In this document: piece by piece, positions 16,522 through 27,070 of the stretch
Numbering within the stretch: position 1 is the stretch's first letter
Layout: each line of letters begins with the position of its first letter
Assembly (NCBI GenBank): GCA_024235695.1
Contig: JACKLX010000001.1
Location: 434,001 to 498,000, forward strand
Length of the DNA: 64,000 nucleotides
DNA from: Accumulibacter sp.
GTDB lineage: Bacteria; Pseudomonadota; Gammaproteobacteria; Burkholderiales; Rhodocyclaceae
Direction of reading: 5' to 3'
Made by a program: the position numbers and the translations under genes
The notes under the pieces: model-generated
What the model was told of the DNA's origin: nothing
Seen by the model: only the letters and a program-made list of their open reading frames with translations
The model's database searches: none

Positions 16522-18033
16522 CTAGCCGAGGAAGAGTCGGTAAGCCTGATTATTGGTTTCGTTCCAGTGCGCGTAGCCGAGCTTCTTGAGGAAATCCTCG
16601 AAGGCGTCCATGTCGCTCGGCGGTACCTGCATGCCGACCAGGACGCGGCCATAGTCGGCGCCATGGTTGCGGTAATGAAACAGGCTGATGTTCCAGCCGG
16701 CGCTCATCCTGTTGAGGAAGTTCATCAGCGCGCCGGGGCGCTCGGGAAACTCGAAGCGGTAAAGGATTTCGTTATCTATCCTTGGCGAGTGTCCGCCGAC
16801 CAGATGGCGGATGTGGCCCTTGGCCATTTCGTCGTCGGTCAGGTCCAGCGTCGCGTAATCGTGCTTGTGGAGATGCTCGAGCAGCCGCACCGACTCGGCG
16901 CGTGAGGCGACCTGAATGCCGACGAAAACGTGCGCTTCGTGCGGGTCGTTGTAGCGATAGTTGAACTCGGTGATGTTGCGCGACCCGATCAGTGCGACGA
17001 ACTTCTTGTAGGCGCCGGGATGTTCGGGCAGGGTGACGGCAAAAACAGCTTCACGCTGTTCGCCGAGTTCGGCGCGCTCGGAGACGAAGCGCAGACGGTC
17101 GAAATTGAGGTTGGCGCCGGAGGCGGTGACCACCAGCGTCTTGTCCTTCAGCCGGTGTGCCCTGGCGTATTCCTTGGCACCGGCGACGGCCAGTGCGCCG
17201 GCCGGTTCGAGGACCGCCCGAGTGTCCTCGAAGACATCCTTGATCGCCGCACAAATGGCGTCGGTATTGACCAGCACCATTTCATCGACGTACATCTGAC
17301 AGAGCCGGAAGGTTTCCTCGCCAACGTACTTGACCGCTGCGCCATCGGCGAACAGACCGACGTGATCGAGCCGGACGCGCTGACCCGCCTTCAGCGAACG
17401 TGCCATGGCGTCGGCGTCGTTGGCCTCGACGCCGATGATCCGGGTTTCCGGTCTGACCCGCTTGATGTAGGCGGCGACACCCGAAATCAGCCCGCCGCCG
17501 CCGACGCAGCAGAACACCGCATGAATCGGCTTGGCATGCTGGCGGAGAATCTCCATGCCGATCGTCCCCTGTCCGGCGATCACGTCCGGATCGTCGAAAG
17601 GGTGCACAAACGAGAGCTTTTCCTTACGTTCCAGCTCGAGGGCGAGGGCGTAGGCGTCGTCGTACGACTCGCCGGCGAGGACCACTTCGCCACCGCGCTC
17701 GCGTACCGCCTGGATCTTGATCTGCGGCGTCGTCGTCGGCATCACGATCACTGCCCGGCAGCCGACCCTGGCCGCCGCCAGCGCCACGCCCTGGGCGTGG
17801 TTGCCGGCCGAAGCGCAGATCACGCCGCGTTTGAGTCTCTCGGCGGACAGATGGACGATCTTGTTGTAGGCACCGCGCAACTTGAACGAGAACACCGGTT
17901 GCAGGTCCTCACGCTTGAGCAGCACGCGGTTGCCGGTTCGTGCCGACAGGCCTGGGGCGAAGTCGAGCGGTGTTTCGATCGCGACGTCGTAGACCTGCGC
18001 GTTGAGTATTCTTTCGAGGTAGTCCGTGGGCAT
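16522..18033 (-). CDS. ilvA: biosynthetic threonine ammonia-lyase
   Basis: A 503-residue enzyme that deaminates threonine to 2-oxobutyrate, the first step to isoleucine. The catalytic domain has the PLP lysine in FSFKLRGAYN and CASAGNHAQG and CVGGGGLISG. The C-terminal third carries two ACT-like regulatory domains (about 325-410 and 420-503), which make the enzyme isoleucine-sensitive in the family. The start at 18033 fits the family N-terminus MPTDYLERIL; a longer frame upstream is arginine-rich and not conserved-looking. A TAGAAT hexamer lies 38 bases upstream. Confidence 0.96.
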   Translation of the reverse strand: MPTDYLERILNAQVYDVAIETPLDFAPGLSARTGNRVLLKREDLQPVFSFKLRGAYNKIVHLSAERLKRGVICASAGNHAQGVALAAARVGCRAVIVMPTTTPQIKIQAVRERGGEVVLAGESYDDAYALALELERKEKLSFVHPFDDPDVIAGQGTIGMEILRQHAKPIHAVFCCVGGGGLISGVAAYIKRVRPETRIIGVEANDADAMARSLKAGQRVRLDHVGLFADGAAVKYVGEETFRLCQMYVDEMVLVNTDAICAAIKDVFEDTRAVLEPAGALAVAGAKEYARAHRLKDKTLVVTASGANLNFDRLRFVSERAELGEQREAVFAVTLPEHPGAYKKFVALIGSRNITEFNYRYNDPHEAHVFVGIQVASRAESVRLLEHLHKHDYATLDLTDDEMAKGHIRHLVGGHSPRIDNEILYRFEFPERPGALMNFLNRMSAGWNISLFHYRNHGADYGRVLVGMQVPPSDMDAFEDFLKKLGYAHWNETNNQAYRLFLG

Positions 18034-18071
18034 GGCAGCAGGGAGAAAGCGTTGGCTTCGGGAAACCGGCG

Positions 18072-18077
18072 ATTCTA
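18072..18077 (-). promoter_or_regulatory. candidate -10 element of ilvA
   Basis: TAGAAT on the minus strand, 38 bases before the ilvA start. The same hexamer recurs before other genes in this window. No good -35 hexamer is seen. Confidence 0.3.
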
Positions 18078-18292
18078 GCAGCAGAAGCGCTGGGCGGTGG
18101 CCGAAGGTCGACCGCCGGCGGCGGCGAACGACCGCCTGTCGCTCGCCAGCCGTCCTGGCAGGGGTCGCAGCGGCCGGCATTCCGGGCCGGCAGCGCCGAT
18201 CCGCACGACCTTGCTCGCCGGTCACTCGCAACGCGTCTCGTGCGGCTTGCGCCGTATCCCGAAGGTCGCCAGGGGTGTCACGGCCGTCCGGA

Positions 18293-19423
18293 TCACTTCT
18301 TTCGCCCCAGGCGGAAGAGCGTCACCGCGGCATCGACCATTCCCTGAACGCTGCCCGCCTCGCGAAACTGCTGGCGCAGAAAACTGGCGTGGTTGCCCTC
18401 GCAAGCGACTTCTCGATGCAGCCTTTCGAGCGCACTCTCGCTGCCGAGCGCGGCGGCGTGTGGTGTCAGCTGGCGCAAGGTGGTGAGGATGTCGTCGCGC
18501 AGCAGCAGGCTCTGATTGCTCTTGGGGTGGACCAGTACGCCGTCGAGCCCGAAACGGCACGCCTGAAAGCGGTTGTAGTTGTAGACCAGGTAATCGTCCT
18601 CCACCGGCGCGATGTCGTCGCGCTGCAGCAGCATCCGGCACAGCGCCTGCAGGTAGGCGGTCAGTGCGGCAGCGCGTTCGACGGTCAGCGGCGTGTCGCA
18701 AACGCGCAACTCGATGGTGCCGTACTCGGGCTTGGGACGAATATCCCAGTAGAAATCCTTCATGCTTTCGACCACCCCGGTCTTCTCCATCTTGGCAAAG
18801 TAGTCGTGCTCGAATTCCTGCCAGTCGAAGATCAGGGGCGCGCGGCCGCTCAGGGGAAAGGCGAAAACCGAGTTCAGGCGTGCCGAGTCGAAGCGCGTGT
18901 CAACCCCCTGATAGAACGGCGACGAGGCGGACAAGGCGATGAAATGGGGCAGATAGCGATTCAGAGCGTGCAGCAGGTAGAGGCTTTCGTCGGCACTGGC
19001 GCAGCCGATGTGGATGTGCTGACCGAAAACCGTGAATTGCTTGGCCAGGTAGCCGTACAGGCTCGAGAGCTGGATGAAGCGCGGCCGGGCGGAGATCCGC
19101 TGTTCCGACCAGCGTTGAAACGGGTGGGTGCCGCCGCCGCACACCGCGACGTTGAGACGGTCGCCGGCGGTGACCAGCGCGTCACGGATGCTCTGCAGCT
19201 GCTGCAGGAGCTGGTCGTGTCGATGATGCACGTGCGTCGCGATTTCGATCATGCTCTCGGTGATCTCGGGCTTGATGTCACCGGGAAACTGCTTGCCCTC
19301 TAGCAGGTGAAGGATGTCGCCGGCCGACCCCGCGAGGTCGAAATTGGTCCAGTTCACCAGTTGCAACTCGAGCTCGATGCCGATCGTCAGGGCTTCGCTG
19401 GCTTTGAAGGTCGCGAGTGGCAT
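18293..19423 (-). CDS. ybdK: carboxylate-amine ligase, YbdK / GCS2 family
   Basis: A 376-residue ATP-dependent ligase of the glutamate-cysteine ligase type 2 family. It begins with the conserved acidic strand [11 protein letters not shown], followed by [19 protein letters not shown] and a C-terminal basic end. YbdK of E. coli has weak gamma-glutamylcysteine ligase activity; the physiological product is unsettled. Its ATG lies two bases after the stop of the cation antiporter gene, so they are surely cotranscribed. This pairing could link a thiol to antiporter gating, but that is inference. Confidence 0.88.
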   Translation of the reverse strand: MPLATFKASEALTIGIELELQLVNWTNFDLAGSAGDILHLLEGKQFPGDIKPEITESMIEIATHVHHRHDQLLQQLQSIRDALVTAGDRLNVAVCGGGTHPFQRWSEQRISARPRFIQLSSLYGYLAKQFTVFGQHIHIGCASADESLYLLHALNRYLPHFIALSASSPFYQGVDTRFDSARLNSVFAFPLSGRAPLIFDWQEFEHDYFAKMEKTGVVESMKDFYWDIRPKPEYGTIELRVCDTPLTVERAAALTAYLQALCRMLLQRDDIAPVEDDYLVYNYNRFQACRFGLDGVLVHPKSNQSLLLRDDILTTLRQLTPHAAALGSESALERLHREVACEGNHASFLRQQFREAGSVQGMVDAAVTLFRLGRKK

Positions 19424-19425
19424 GC

Positions 19426-20616
19426 TCAGCGGTTCTCGAGCTGACGCGCTTCGCCGGCCCAGATCAAGGCCCGCTGGGTGATCAGTGGCCCGATCACCTC
19501 AAGCAACAGGACGATCATGGCGAGGCCGGCAACCTGGTCAAGTGCATAGAGCTTGAGGTAGCGCGTTTGCTCGAGGAGCACGATGACCAGTACCGACATC
19601 GGCGTCATCGCCAGCCCGGTCAGTGCGCCCTTGCGCCAGCTGACGCCGCTGAGATGGGCGAATGCGGTCGCTGCCAGGGTCTTGACCGCCAGGCGAACGA
19701 CCACCACGGCCAGTGCCAGGCCGATGCTGGTCGGTGCCGGTCGCCAGTCGAGCGAGGCGGCGACGAAAACGAACAGCAGCACCGTCAACAGGTCGCCGAG
19801 GGTGCCGAAGTTGCTCTGCGCCTGCGACAGGATCACTCGCCGGTGCCGGGCGACCAGCCCGAAGGCCAGCGCCGCCAGCAGCGGCGAAAACGTCAAGGCG
19901 TGCGTCAGCGCCGTGAGCAGCAGGGCAGCGACCGCGAAGGCAATGGTCGCGTTGCGCTCGACGTCGCCGATCTGGCGCAGCAGCCAGGGTACTGCGAGGC
20001 CGAAGACACCACCGATTCCCGCCGATACGGCGACCACCACCAGGCTTTCCCAGACCGCTTCGAAGGCGCTGCCAGCGCTGGCCAGCACCCAGTAGCCGAC
20101 AACCGCCTTGAAGGTCAGGACCGACAGGACGCAATTGAACGCTGTCAGGTGCAACAGGCGCTCGGTGACCTGACCCGAACTGCGCACCTCGTTGGCCACC
20201 CGCAGCACCGCTGCCGGTGAAGTCGACATCGCCAGTGCCGACAGCAACAGCGCCGGCACCAGCGCTACGCCAAAGGCCACCGCCAGCATCAACACGGCGG
20301 CAAAGCTGCTCGCCGCCTCGACGACGCTGGTTGCGCCCAGCCACGGATTGACGCGTAGCCAGCGCAGGTTGACCCGGTAGCCGAGTTCGAAGAGGATCAG
20401 CGCGAAGGCAAAGTGTGCCAGCAGCGTCACCGGCCCTCCCGACGGGTTGGCAAGAAAGCCGCCCTGGTTGGCGGCCATGACGACGCCGGCGACGCCGTAG
20501 CTGCTGATTCGTGGCAGCGACAGCAGGCGGTAAGCGACTTCGCCGGCCGTCCATGCCAGGGCGATGGCCACCGGCCAGGCGATGCTGGTCAGTACCGTCA
20601 GCAAGGTTTCGGGCAT
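19426..20616 (-). CDS. CPA2-family cation:proton antiporter (Kef-like membrane part)
   Basis: A 396-residue membrane protein with about 11-12 hydrophobic segments covering nearly its whole length, matching the Na+/H+ exchanger domain of the CPA2 group. There is no RCK/TrkA-N nucleotide-binding tail, so it is the membrane part only. ATG at 20616 was chosen because GGAAGAGG lies just before it; an earlier methionine precedes a polar stretch. It is followed by ybdK two bases later and is divergent from the DUF3683 gene. Whether K+ or Na+ is moved cannot be read from the sequence. Confidence 0.87.
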   Translation of the reverse strand: MPETLLTVLTSIAWPVAIALAWTAGEVAYRLLSLPRISSYGVAGVVMAANQGGFLANPSGGPVTLLAHFAFALILFELGYRVNLRWLRVNPWLGATSVVEAASSFAAVLMLAVAFGVALVPALLLSALAMSTSPAAVLRVANEVRSSGQVTERLLHLTAFNCVLSVLTFKAVVGYWVLASAGSAFEAVWESLVVVAVSAGIGGVFGLAVPWLLRQIGDVERNATIAFAVAALLLTALTHALTFSPLLAALAFGLVARHRRVILSQAQSNFGTLGDLLTVLLFVFVAASLDWRPAPTSIGLALAVVVVRLAVKTLAATAFAHLSGVSWRKGALTGLAMTPMSVLVIVLLEQTRYLKLYALDQVAGLAMIVLLLEVIGPLITQRALIWAGEARQLENR

Positions 20617-20852
20617 TACCTCTTCCTTCCACACGCTGGCACGAGCGGTTTCTGGACCAGAGCGTCGGGCCATCTGGCCGTCGCTGCTAATTTCTTCCGC
20701 CGCGTCTCACGGCCAGAGAATAACCGACGCGGCGGGGGCGGACCAGCGCAATCGCGATCGCCGCCGCCGCGTGTTGCCGCGCGTGCCCGGAAGCCGATCA
20801 CCCGGAGCGCCCGCGGCTCCGGTCGGTGCTGTGATGCTGCACTGCAGTAAGC

Positions 20853-20858
20853 TAGAAT
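20853..20858 (+). promoter_or_regulatory. candidate -10 element of the DUF3683 oxidoreductase gene
   Basis: TAGAAT lies 29 bases before the ATG at 20888, inside the divergent gap with the antiporter. The -35 region is poor. Confidence 0.3.
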
Positions 20859-20887
20859 CTGGGCTTTGACGGCAGCCGAGGCCATCG

Positions 20888-23800
20888 ATGAACGCACGTC
20901 TGCGCGAAATCCCCTACAACTACACGTCGTTTTCGGACCGCGAGATCGTCATTCGACTGCTCGGGCCCGAGAACTGGACATTGCTCGACCAGTTGCGTGC
21001 CGAACGAGTCACCGGTCGCTCGGCGCGGATGCTCTATGAGGTCCTGGGCGATATCTGGGTGGTCCAGCGCAATCCGTATCTCGAGGACGATCTGCTTGCC
21101 AATGGCGAACGGCGACTGGCGCTGGTCGAAGCGCTTCGCCATCGCTTGCGGGAAATCGAAAAGCGTCGACAAGGCAACAAGCGGGTAGCGCAACTGATCG
21201 TCGCCGCCGGGGCGGCCGTCGACGCCTTCGAGCGCCATTTCGACCACACCACCCGCTTGCGCGCCAGGGTGACCAGGGAGTTGCTCAGGCACACCCGCCG
21301 CGACAACATCGCTTTCGACGGTCTGGCGCGCGTCTCGCATGTCACCGACGCGACCGACTGGCGCGTCGAGTACCCCTTCGTCGTCGTGCACCCGGACAAG
21401 GAAGGCGAGATCGCGCCGCTGGTGCGGGCCTGCATCAAGCTCGGGCTGACGATCATTCCGCGCGGCGGCGGCACCGGTTACACCGGCGGCGCGATTCCCC
21501 TGACAGCGCTATCGGCGGTGATCAATACCGAAAAACTGGTCGCCATCGGCGGCGTCGAGGAACTGCTGCTGCCGGGCTGCGACCGTCCGTACGCGACGAT
21601 CCGCACTGGCGCCGGAGTGGTCACCGCCAGCGTCGCGGCCGCGGCGGCGGCGGCCGGGCGCGTCTTCGCCGTCGATCCAACCTCGGCCGAGGCCTCGTGC
21701 ATCGGCGGCAACATCGCCATGAACGCCGGTGGCAAGAAGGCAGTGTTGTGGGGAACCGCAGTCGACAACCTGGCGTCGTGGAGGATGGTCGATGCCAGCG
21801 GCCACGAGATGGAAGTGACGAGGATTGGGCACAACTTCGGCAAGATTCACGAGCAGGAGCGAGTGTCATTCGAGATCAGGCGCTTTCGCAAGGACGGCAA
21901 GACGCTCTACGGGCAGCCGGAAATTCTCGAAATTCCGGGGTGCCGGTTCCGCAAGGCAGGCCTCGGCAAGGACGTTACCGACAAGTTCCTGGCCGGCTTG
22001 CCGGGCGTCCAGAAAGAGGGGACCGATGGCCTGATCGTCGCCGCGCGCTGGATCCTGCACCAGATGCCGCGGCACACGCGGACGATCTGTCTGGAGTTTT
22101 TCGGCCAGGTGCGCGAGGCGGTGCCGGCGATTGTCGAGATCACCGCGTGCTTTCAGCCCGGCGGTGCTGGCCGGCAGGCGGAGGTGCGGCTCGCCGGCCT
22201 CGAACATCTCGACGAACGCTACCTGCGCGCCGTCGGCTACGCGACTAAGGCCAAGCGCCGGGCGGAAACCGCCGGGCGGCCAAAGATGGTGCTCATCGGC
22301 GACCTTGTCGGCGACGACGAAAACGCCGTGATGAGCGTCGCATCGGCAGTCGTTCGGCTATGCAACCGGCGCGGCGCCGAGGGCTTCATTGCCGTGGACG
22401 CCGAGACGCGCCGAAAATTCTGGCTCGACCGGTCGCGCACCGCCGCCATCTCGCGTCACACCAACGCCTTCAAGCTGAACGAGGACGTGGTCATTCCGCT
22501 GCCGCGGATGGGCGAGTACTGCGACGGCATCGAACGGATCAACATCGAACTGTCGATCCGCAACAAGCTGACGCTGTGCGACGCGCTCGGCGAGTTCCTG
22601 CGGGGCGACCTGCCGCTGCACCGTGGCGATGCCGACCTCGACAAGGAGTTGTTGATCGGCGAGCGACGGCCGGCGGCGCTCGCAGCGGTGGCCAGCGTGC
22701 GCCGGCGCTGGCAGTGGCTGCTCGACAGTCTTGACCTGCCGTTGGCGGACGCCGAGGAGCGCTTCGCAGCGCTCGGCGTGTGCGCCGGCGACCTGAAGAA
22801 CCAGGCGCCCAGCCCGATGCTGTTCCACCGGCTGCAGGACCATTCGGTACGCGTGTCGTGGAAGGGCGAACTCGAACCCCTGCTTGCCGACATCTTTGAC
22901 GGCGTCGTCTATCGGCCGGTGGTCGAGCGCTTCGCCGCCATTCACCGCCAAACGCTGCGTAGCCGGCTGTTCGTCGCCCTGCACATGCACGCCGGCGACG
23001 GCAATGTCCATACCAACATCCCGGTCAACTCCGACAACTACGACATGCTGCAGAACGCCTACGCGGTGGTCGAGCGGATCATGGCGCTGGCCCGGCAACT
23101 CGACGGCGTCGTTTCCGGCGAGCACGGCATCGGCATCACCAAGCTCGAGTTCCTGAGCGAAGACGAAATCGCGCCGTTCCGCGACTACAAGGCCAGGGTC
23201 GACCCCGAAGGGCGTTTCAACAAGGGCAAGCTGCTGCCCGGCGGCGACCTGAACAAGGCCTACACGCCGTCGTTCTCCTTGCTGGGGACCGAATCGCTGA
23301 TCATGGAGCAGTCCGAAATCGGCCACATCTCGGCCATGGTCAAGGACTGCCTGCGTTGCGGCAAATGCAAGCCGGTCTGTTCGACACATGTGCCGCGCGC
23401 CAATCTGCTGTACTCGCCGCGCAACAAGATTCTCGCCACCTCGCTGTTGATCGAAGCATTCCTTTACGAGGAGCAGACCCGTCGAGGCGTCTCGTTGAAG
23501 CATTTCGACGAGTTCAACGACGTCGCCGATCACTGCACGATCTGCCACAAGTGCGTGACGCCGTGCCCGGTCGACATCGACTTCGGCGACGTCTCGATCC
23601 GGATGCGCAATCTGCTGCGCGAACAGGGCAAGAGGAGATTCGTGCCAGCGAAGGCGGCGGCGATGGCCTTTCTGACGATCAAGGATCCAGCGACGATCAA
23701 GCTGGTGCGCAAGCTGATGATCGACTGGGGCTATCGGGCGCAGCGACTGGCCTATCGCGCCGCCCGGTCACTCGGCCTGATTCAGGGGCAGACCGGGCAA

Positions 23801-24763
23801 CCGCCGGCGACGCTCGGTTCGCCGACGCTCAGGTCACAGATCATCCACTTCATCAACAAGCCGATGCCCGGTGGTTTGCCGAAGCGCACGGCGCGCGCCC
23901 TGCTCGACGTCGAGGATGACAGGATCGTGCCGGTGATCCGCGACCCGCACAAGGTCGCCGCACCCGATTACGACGGCGAAGCGGTGTTCTACTTTCCCGG
24001 CTGCGGCTCCGAGCGGCTGTTCTCGCAGGTGGCCCTGGCGACCCAGGCCATCCTCTACGAGATCGGCGCGCAGACGGTGCTGCCTCCCGGCTACCTGTGT
24101 TGCGGCTATCCACAGACCGCCGCCGGCGACGCCGATCGCGGGCTGACGATCACCACCGACAATCGGGTTCTCTTCCACCGCGTTGCCAACACGCTGAATT
24201 ACCTCGACATCAAGACGGTGATCGTCTCCTGTGGCACCTGCATGGACCAGCTTGAGAAGTACCACTTCGAGCAGATCTTTCCCGGCTGCCGGCTGCTCGA
24301 TATTCACGAGTACCTTCTGGAGAAGGGCGTCAGGCTCGACGGCGTCAGCGGCACGCGTTTCCTCTACCACGACCCCTGTCACGCGCCGATGCGGACGATG
24401 CCGGGGATCCGGGTGGTCAACGCGCTGATCGCGCAGCCGGTCGATCTCTCCGATCGTTGCTGCGGCGAATCCGGAACGCTGGCGGTCACGCGCCCCGACG
24501 TGTCGACGCAGGTGCGCTTTCGCAAGCAGCAGGAGATCGAAAAGGGTGTCGACAGCTTGCGGGCGGATGGCTTCGCTGGCGAGATCAAGCTGCTGACCTC
24601 GTGCCCGTCGTGCCTGCAAGGACTGTCCCGATATCGCGACGACGCCGGCGCCGAGGCCGACTACATCGTCGTCGAGATGGTCAAACGGCTGCTCGGCGAC
24701 GACTGGCTGGTGCGGTACGTCAGCCGAGCGAACAACGGCGGTATCGAGCGCGTGCTGTTGTAG
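20888..24763 (+). CDS. giant FAD-linked oxidase / Fe-S / CCG-domain oxidoreductase (DUF3683 family)
   Basis: A 1291-residue protein joining modules that are usually separate subunits. An N-terminal DUF3683-type region (about 1-150) comes first. A PCMH-type FAD-binding domain follows, with [14 protein letters not shown] near 195-210, then an FAD-oxidase C-terminal domain ending with VSGEHGIG. Two 4Fe-4S motifs follow, [11 protein letters not shown] (about 820) and [12 protein letters not shown] (about 883). Two cysteine-rich CCG modules end it, with CCGYP (about 1070) and CCGESG (about 1191). The layout combines GlcD-, GlcF- and LldE-like parts, so oxidation of a 2-hydroxy acid such as lactate or glycolate is likely, with electrons passed through Fe-S centres to a quinone or other acceptor. 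The exact substrate is unknown. No transmembrane segment is seen. Confidence 0.88.
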   Translation: MNARLREIPYNYTSFSDREIVIRLLGPENWTLLDQLRAERVTGRSARMLYEVLGDIWVVQRNPYLEDDLLANGERRLALVEALRHRLREIEKRRQGNKRVAQLIVAAGAAVDAFERHFDHTTRLRARVTRELLRHTRRDNIAFDGLARVSHVTDATDWRVEYPFVVVHPDKEGEIAPLVRACIKLGLTIIPRGGGTGYTGGAIPLTALSAVINTEKLVAIGGVEELLLPGCDRPYATIRTGAGVVTASVAAAAAAAGRVFAVDPTSAEASCIGGNIAMNAGGKKAVLWGTAVDNLASWRMVDASGHEMEVTRIGHNFGKIHEQERVSFEIRRFRKDGKTLYGQPEILEIPGCRFRKAGLGKDVTDKFLAGLPGVQKEGTDGLIVAARWILHQMPRHTRTICLEFFGQVREAVPAIVEITACFQPGGAGRQAEVRLAGLEHLDERYLRAVGYATKAKRRAETAGRPKMVLIGDLVGDDENAVMSVASAVVRLCNRRGAEGFIAVDAETRRKFWLDRSRTAAISRHTNAFKLNEDVVIPLPRMGEYCDGIERINIELSIRNKLTLCDALGEFLRGDLPLHRGDADLDKELLIGERRPAALAAVASVRRRWQWLLDSLDLPLADAEERFAALGVCAGDLKNQAPSPMLFHRLQDHSVRVSWKGELEPLLADIFDGVVYRPVVERFAAIHRQTLRSRLFVALHMHAGDGNVHTNIPVNSDNYDMLQNAYAVVERIMALARQLDGVVSGEHGIGITKLEFLSEDEIAPFRDYKARVDPEGRFNKGKLLPGGDLNKAYTPSFSLLGTESLIMEQSEIGHISAMVKDCLRCGKCKPVCSTHVPRANLLYSPRNKILATSLLIEAFLYEEQTRRGVSLKHFDEFNDVADHCTICHKCVTPCPVDIDFGDVSIRMRNLLREQGKRRFVPAKAAAMAFLTIKDPATIKLVRKLMIDWGYRAQRLAYRAARSLGLIQGQTGQPPATLGSPTLRSQIIHFINKPMPGGLPKRTARALLDVEDDRIVPVIRDPHKVAAPDYDGEAVFYFPGCGSERLFSQVALATQAILYEIGAQTVLPPGYLCCGYPQTAAGDADRGLTITTDNRVLFHRVANTLNYLDIKTVIVSCGTCMDQLEKYHFEQIFPGCRLLDIHEYLLEKGVRLDGVSGTRFLYHDPCHAPMRTMPGIRVVNALIAQPVDLSDRCCGESGTLAVTRPDVSTQVRFRKQQEIEKGVDSLRADGFAGEIKLLTSCPSCLQGLSRYRDDAGAEADYIVVEMVKRLLGDDWLVRYVSRANNGGIERVLL

Positions 24764-24840
24764 GCCTGCCGCTCGCTTCCGGGCCACCGATGGACGTCGC
24801 CGGACGCTCGATTCGCGGCGCTGTCGAGAAGCATTCGGGT

Positions 24841-24846
24841 TAGAAT
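24841..24846 (+). promoter_or_regulatory. candidate -10 element upstream of trkH
   Basis: TAGAAT about 145 bases before the trkH GTG start. If it is used, the mRNA has a long leader. A weak by-eye call. Confidence 0.22.
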
Positions 24847-24990
24847 GCGCGCCTCAGTGCGACTGCCAGGATAGCGAATGCACCCGGACTTGCCGCTCGA
24901 CTCTTGCGCCCCTGACCTTTTCGGACCTGTCCGTGCCTGGCCGATCCCGGCCTTTCCTTCGGCTCGTCGAGAAAGCGGCTGGCCAGCACC

Positions 24991-26499
24991 GTGAAGCTGC
25001 CCGCTTCGTCGGCGTCCCGTGGCTCGCTACGATTTCTCGCCGAGAGCCGTTTTGCACCGGCCTTGTTCGTCCTTGGCGTGCTGATCACCGGCTTCGGTTT
25101 CCTGATGCTGATCCCGCTGGCGATTTCCTGGTTGATGGCCGATGGTGCCCATGGCGCCTATGACGAAGCCGTGTTGATTACCATTTTCACCGGTTCGCTG
25201 CTGGCTTTGTCGGTTGGCCGGCAGCATCGCGAGATGCGCGTCCGCGAGAGTTTCCTGCTGGTTGCCCTGATCTGGTCGCTGCTGCCGGCCTTCGGCGCAC
25301 TGCCGCTCTATCTGCACATCGAAGGCCTGTCGTGGACCGACGCCTATTTCGAGGCCGTCTCGGGGTTGACGGCGACCGGCGCGACGGTGCTGTCGGGGCT
25401 CGACAAGTTGCCGTTGTCGATCAACTTCTGGCGCACCTTCATGCATTGGGTCGGCGGCCTTGGGGTGGTCGTCCTCGCCGTCGCCATCCTGCCTTTGCTC
25501 GGCTTCGGCGGTCGTGGCATGCTGCGCGCCGAAACGCCGGGTCCGATGAAGGACTCCAAGATCACGCCGCGGATCACCGAGACCGCCAAAGGCCTGTGGG
25601 TGGTCTACGTGATTCTCACCGTCGCCTGCGGCACCAGCCTCTACCAGATGGGGATGGACGGCTGGGATGCGATGATGCACGCTTTCTCGGTCATGGGTCT
25701 CGGCGGCTTTTCGAGCAAGGATGCCAGTCTCGGCCACTTTGACAGCCTCGACATCGAGCTGGTGGTGATTTTCTTCGCGCTGCTCGCCGGGATCAACTTC
25801 AGCACCCATTTCCTGGCCTTCTCGCAGCGCTCGCTGCGCGCCTATCGCGTCGACACCGAGGCGCACTACTTCCTCGGTATCCTGGCGCTCAGCATCTTGG
25901 CGCTCTCGCTGTACCTGTGGCCGGAGGGCATCTATCCGGATTTCCCGACGACCCTGCGCTACGTCGCTTTCCACTCGGTTTCACTGGCCACGTCGCTCGG
26001 CTTCGCGACTACCGACTACGTGCTTTGGCCGCTGTTCGGGCAATTGTGGATCCTCTTTCTCGGCAGTTTCGTCGCCTGCTCGGGTTCGGCTGGCGGCGGC
26101 ATCAAGATGATGCGCGCCGTCGTCCTCTACAAGCAGGTGTCGCGTGAACTGATGCGCGCCATGCATCCGCGTGGACTGCAGAACGTCCGTTTCGGCAACA
26201 CGGTGATTCCCGACCCGGTATTGCACGCGATCCTCGGCTTCATGTTCATCTACGTCGTCAGCATCGTCGCGATGACGCTGCTGATGGTCGCCTCGCACCT
26301 CGATATCATCACCGCTTTCTCCGCCGTCGTCGCCTGTCTGAACAACACCGGCCCCGGACTCAACCTGGTCGGCCCGTCGACGACCTACGCCGTCCTGACC
26401 GATTTCCAGACCTGGGTGTGCACCTGGGCGATGCTGCTCGGGCGCCTCGAGATCTTCACCCTGCTGGTCCTCCTGATGCCCGCTTTCTGGCGACGTTAG
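24991..26499 (+). CDS. trkH: Trk-type potassium uptake membrane protein TrkH
   Basis: A 502-residue potassium channel-like transporter with about ten hydrophobic segments in four pore repeats. Selectivity-filter stretches are visible as SGLTATGATV, MGLGGFSS, LATSLGFATTD and NNTGPGLNLVG. GTG at 24991 is the first start in the frame; the ribosome-binding site is weak, so a slightly later start is possible. TrkA, the cytoplasmic NAD-binding partner, is not in the window. The gene stands alone between the DUF3683 gene and the symporter pair. Confidence 0.94.
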   Translation: MKLPASSASRGSLRFLAESRFAPALFVLGVLITGFGFLMLIPLAISWLMADGAHGAYDEAVLITIFTGSLLALSVGRQHREMRVRESFLLVALIWSLLPAFGALPLYLHIEGLSWTDAYFEAVSGLTATGATVLSGLDKLPLSINFWRTFMHWVGGLGVVVLAVAILPLLGFGGRGMLRAETPGPMKDSKITPRITETAKGLWVVYVILTVACGTSLYQMGMDGWDAMMHAFSVMGLGGFSSKDASLGHFDSLDIELVVIFFALLAGINFSTHFLAFSQRSLRAYRVDTEAHYFLGILALSILALSLYLWPEGIYPDFPTTLRYVAFHSVSLATSLGFATTDYVLWPLFGQLWILFLGSFVACSGSAGGGIKMMRAVVLYKQVSRELMRAMHPRGLQNVRFGNTVIPDPVLHAILGFMFIYVVSIVAMTLLMVASHLDIITAFSAVVACLNNTGPGLNLVGPSTTYAVLTDFQTWVCTWAMLLGRLEIFTLLVLLMPAFWRR

Positions 26500-26805
26500 C
26501 ACGGAGCATGGCAAGCCGCTGCGCTTGCTGCGGCGGCGATGCTCGCGGACCCGCGGACCCTCCCCGGATCCTGCCGGCGGTGGTCGGGAATCGTTCGCGA
26601 GTACGGCTGTTCCTTGCACCGATTCACGCCGGACAAGCGCGAGCGCGCGCGACCACGGCATCGCGAGATAGTTCGACGATGCTGTTGACTTTCCCCGGCG
26701 GTGTCAGTTTCCCGTAAGAATCGCCATCAATAATCGCCCCCGTGGTTCCCTTGGTCTTTCTGGGAGCCGCTAAATCGATCGAAGAAAAAATTGGAGGAGG
26801 TAATC
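26500..26805 (+). other. leader region of the symporter pair with a hairpin
   Basis: About 300 bases without a gene. It contains an inverted repeat, GGTTCCC (26744-26750) with GGGAGCC (26762-26768) and an 11-base loop, one G-U pair. After it comes AT-rich sequence and a very strong ribosome-binding site (GGAGGAGGT) before ATG 26806. TTGACT at 26685-26690 could be a -35 hexamer, but no good -10 sits 16-18 bases downstream. Confidence 0.45.
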
Positions 26806-27060
26806 ATGGACGACAGCGGAAAGGCTTATTGGTCGGCAACCCTGAGGTTGCTAACCAAGATCCTGGTGATTTGGTTCCTGGTTTCGTTCGGTGCGGGAAT
26901 TCTCTTCGCGCCGGCACTTAATAGCATCCATCTCGGCGGCTATCCCCTGGGCTTCTGGTTTGCCCAGCAGGGAGCGATGTACGTCTTCATCGTGCTGATC
27001 TTCTATTACAAGAAGAAGATGGGTGAAATCGACCGTCAGTTCGACGTTCACGAAGAATAA
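26806..27060 (+). CDS. DUF4212 small subunit of sodium:solute symporter
   Basis: An 84-residue membrane protein with two hydrophobic helices (about 16-38 and 46-69). The motif FGAGILFAP and the end FYYKKKMGEIDRQF are typical of DUF4212 proteins, which almost always precede an ActP-like symporter of the VC_2705 group, as here. The start at 26806 follows GGAGGAGGT at ideal spacing; a methionine five codons earlier lies inside that site and is rejected. Ten bases separate it from the symporter gene. Confidence 0.92.
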   Translation: MDDSGKAYWSATLRLLTKILVIWFLVSFGAGILFAPALNSIHLGGYPLGFWFAQQGAMYVFIVLIFYYKKKMGEIDRQFDVHEE

Positions 27061-27070
27061 GGGGCCAACC

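Noticed and set aside
26685-26721. Sigma70 promoter with TTGACT before the symporter pair
   Set aside because: No acceptable -10 hexamer lies at 16-18 bases; kept only as a remark.
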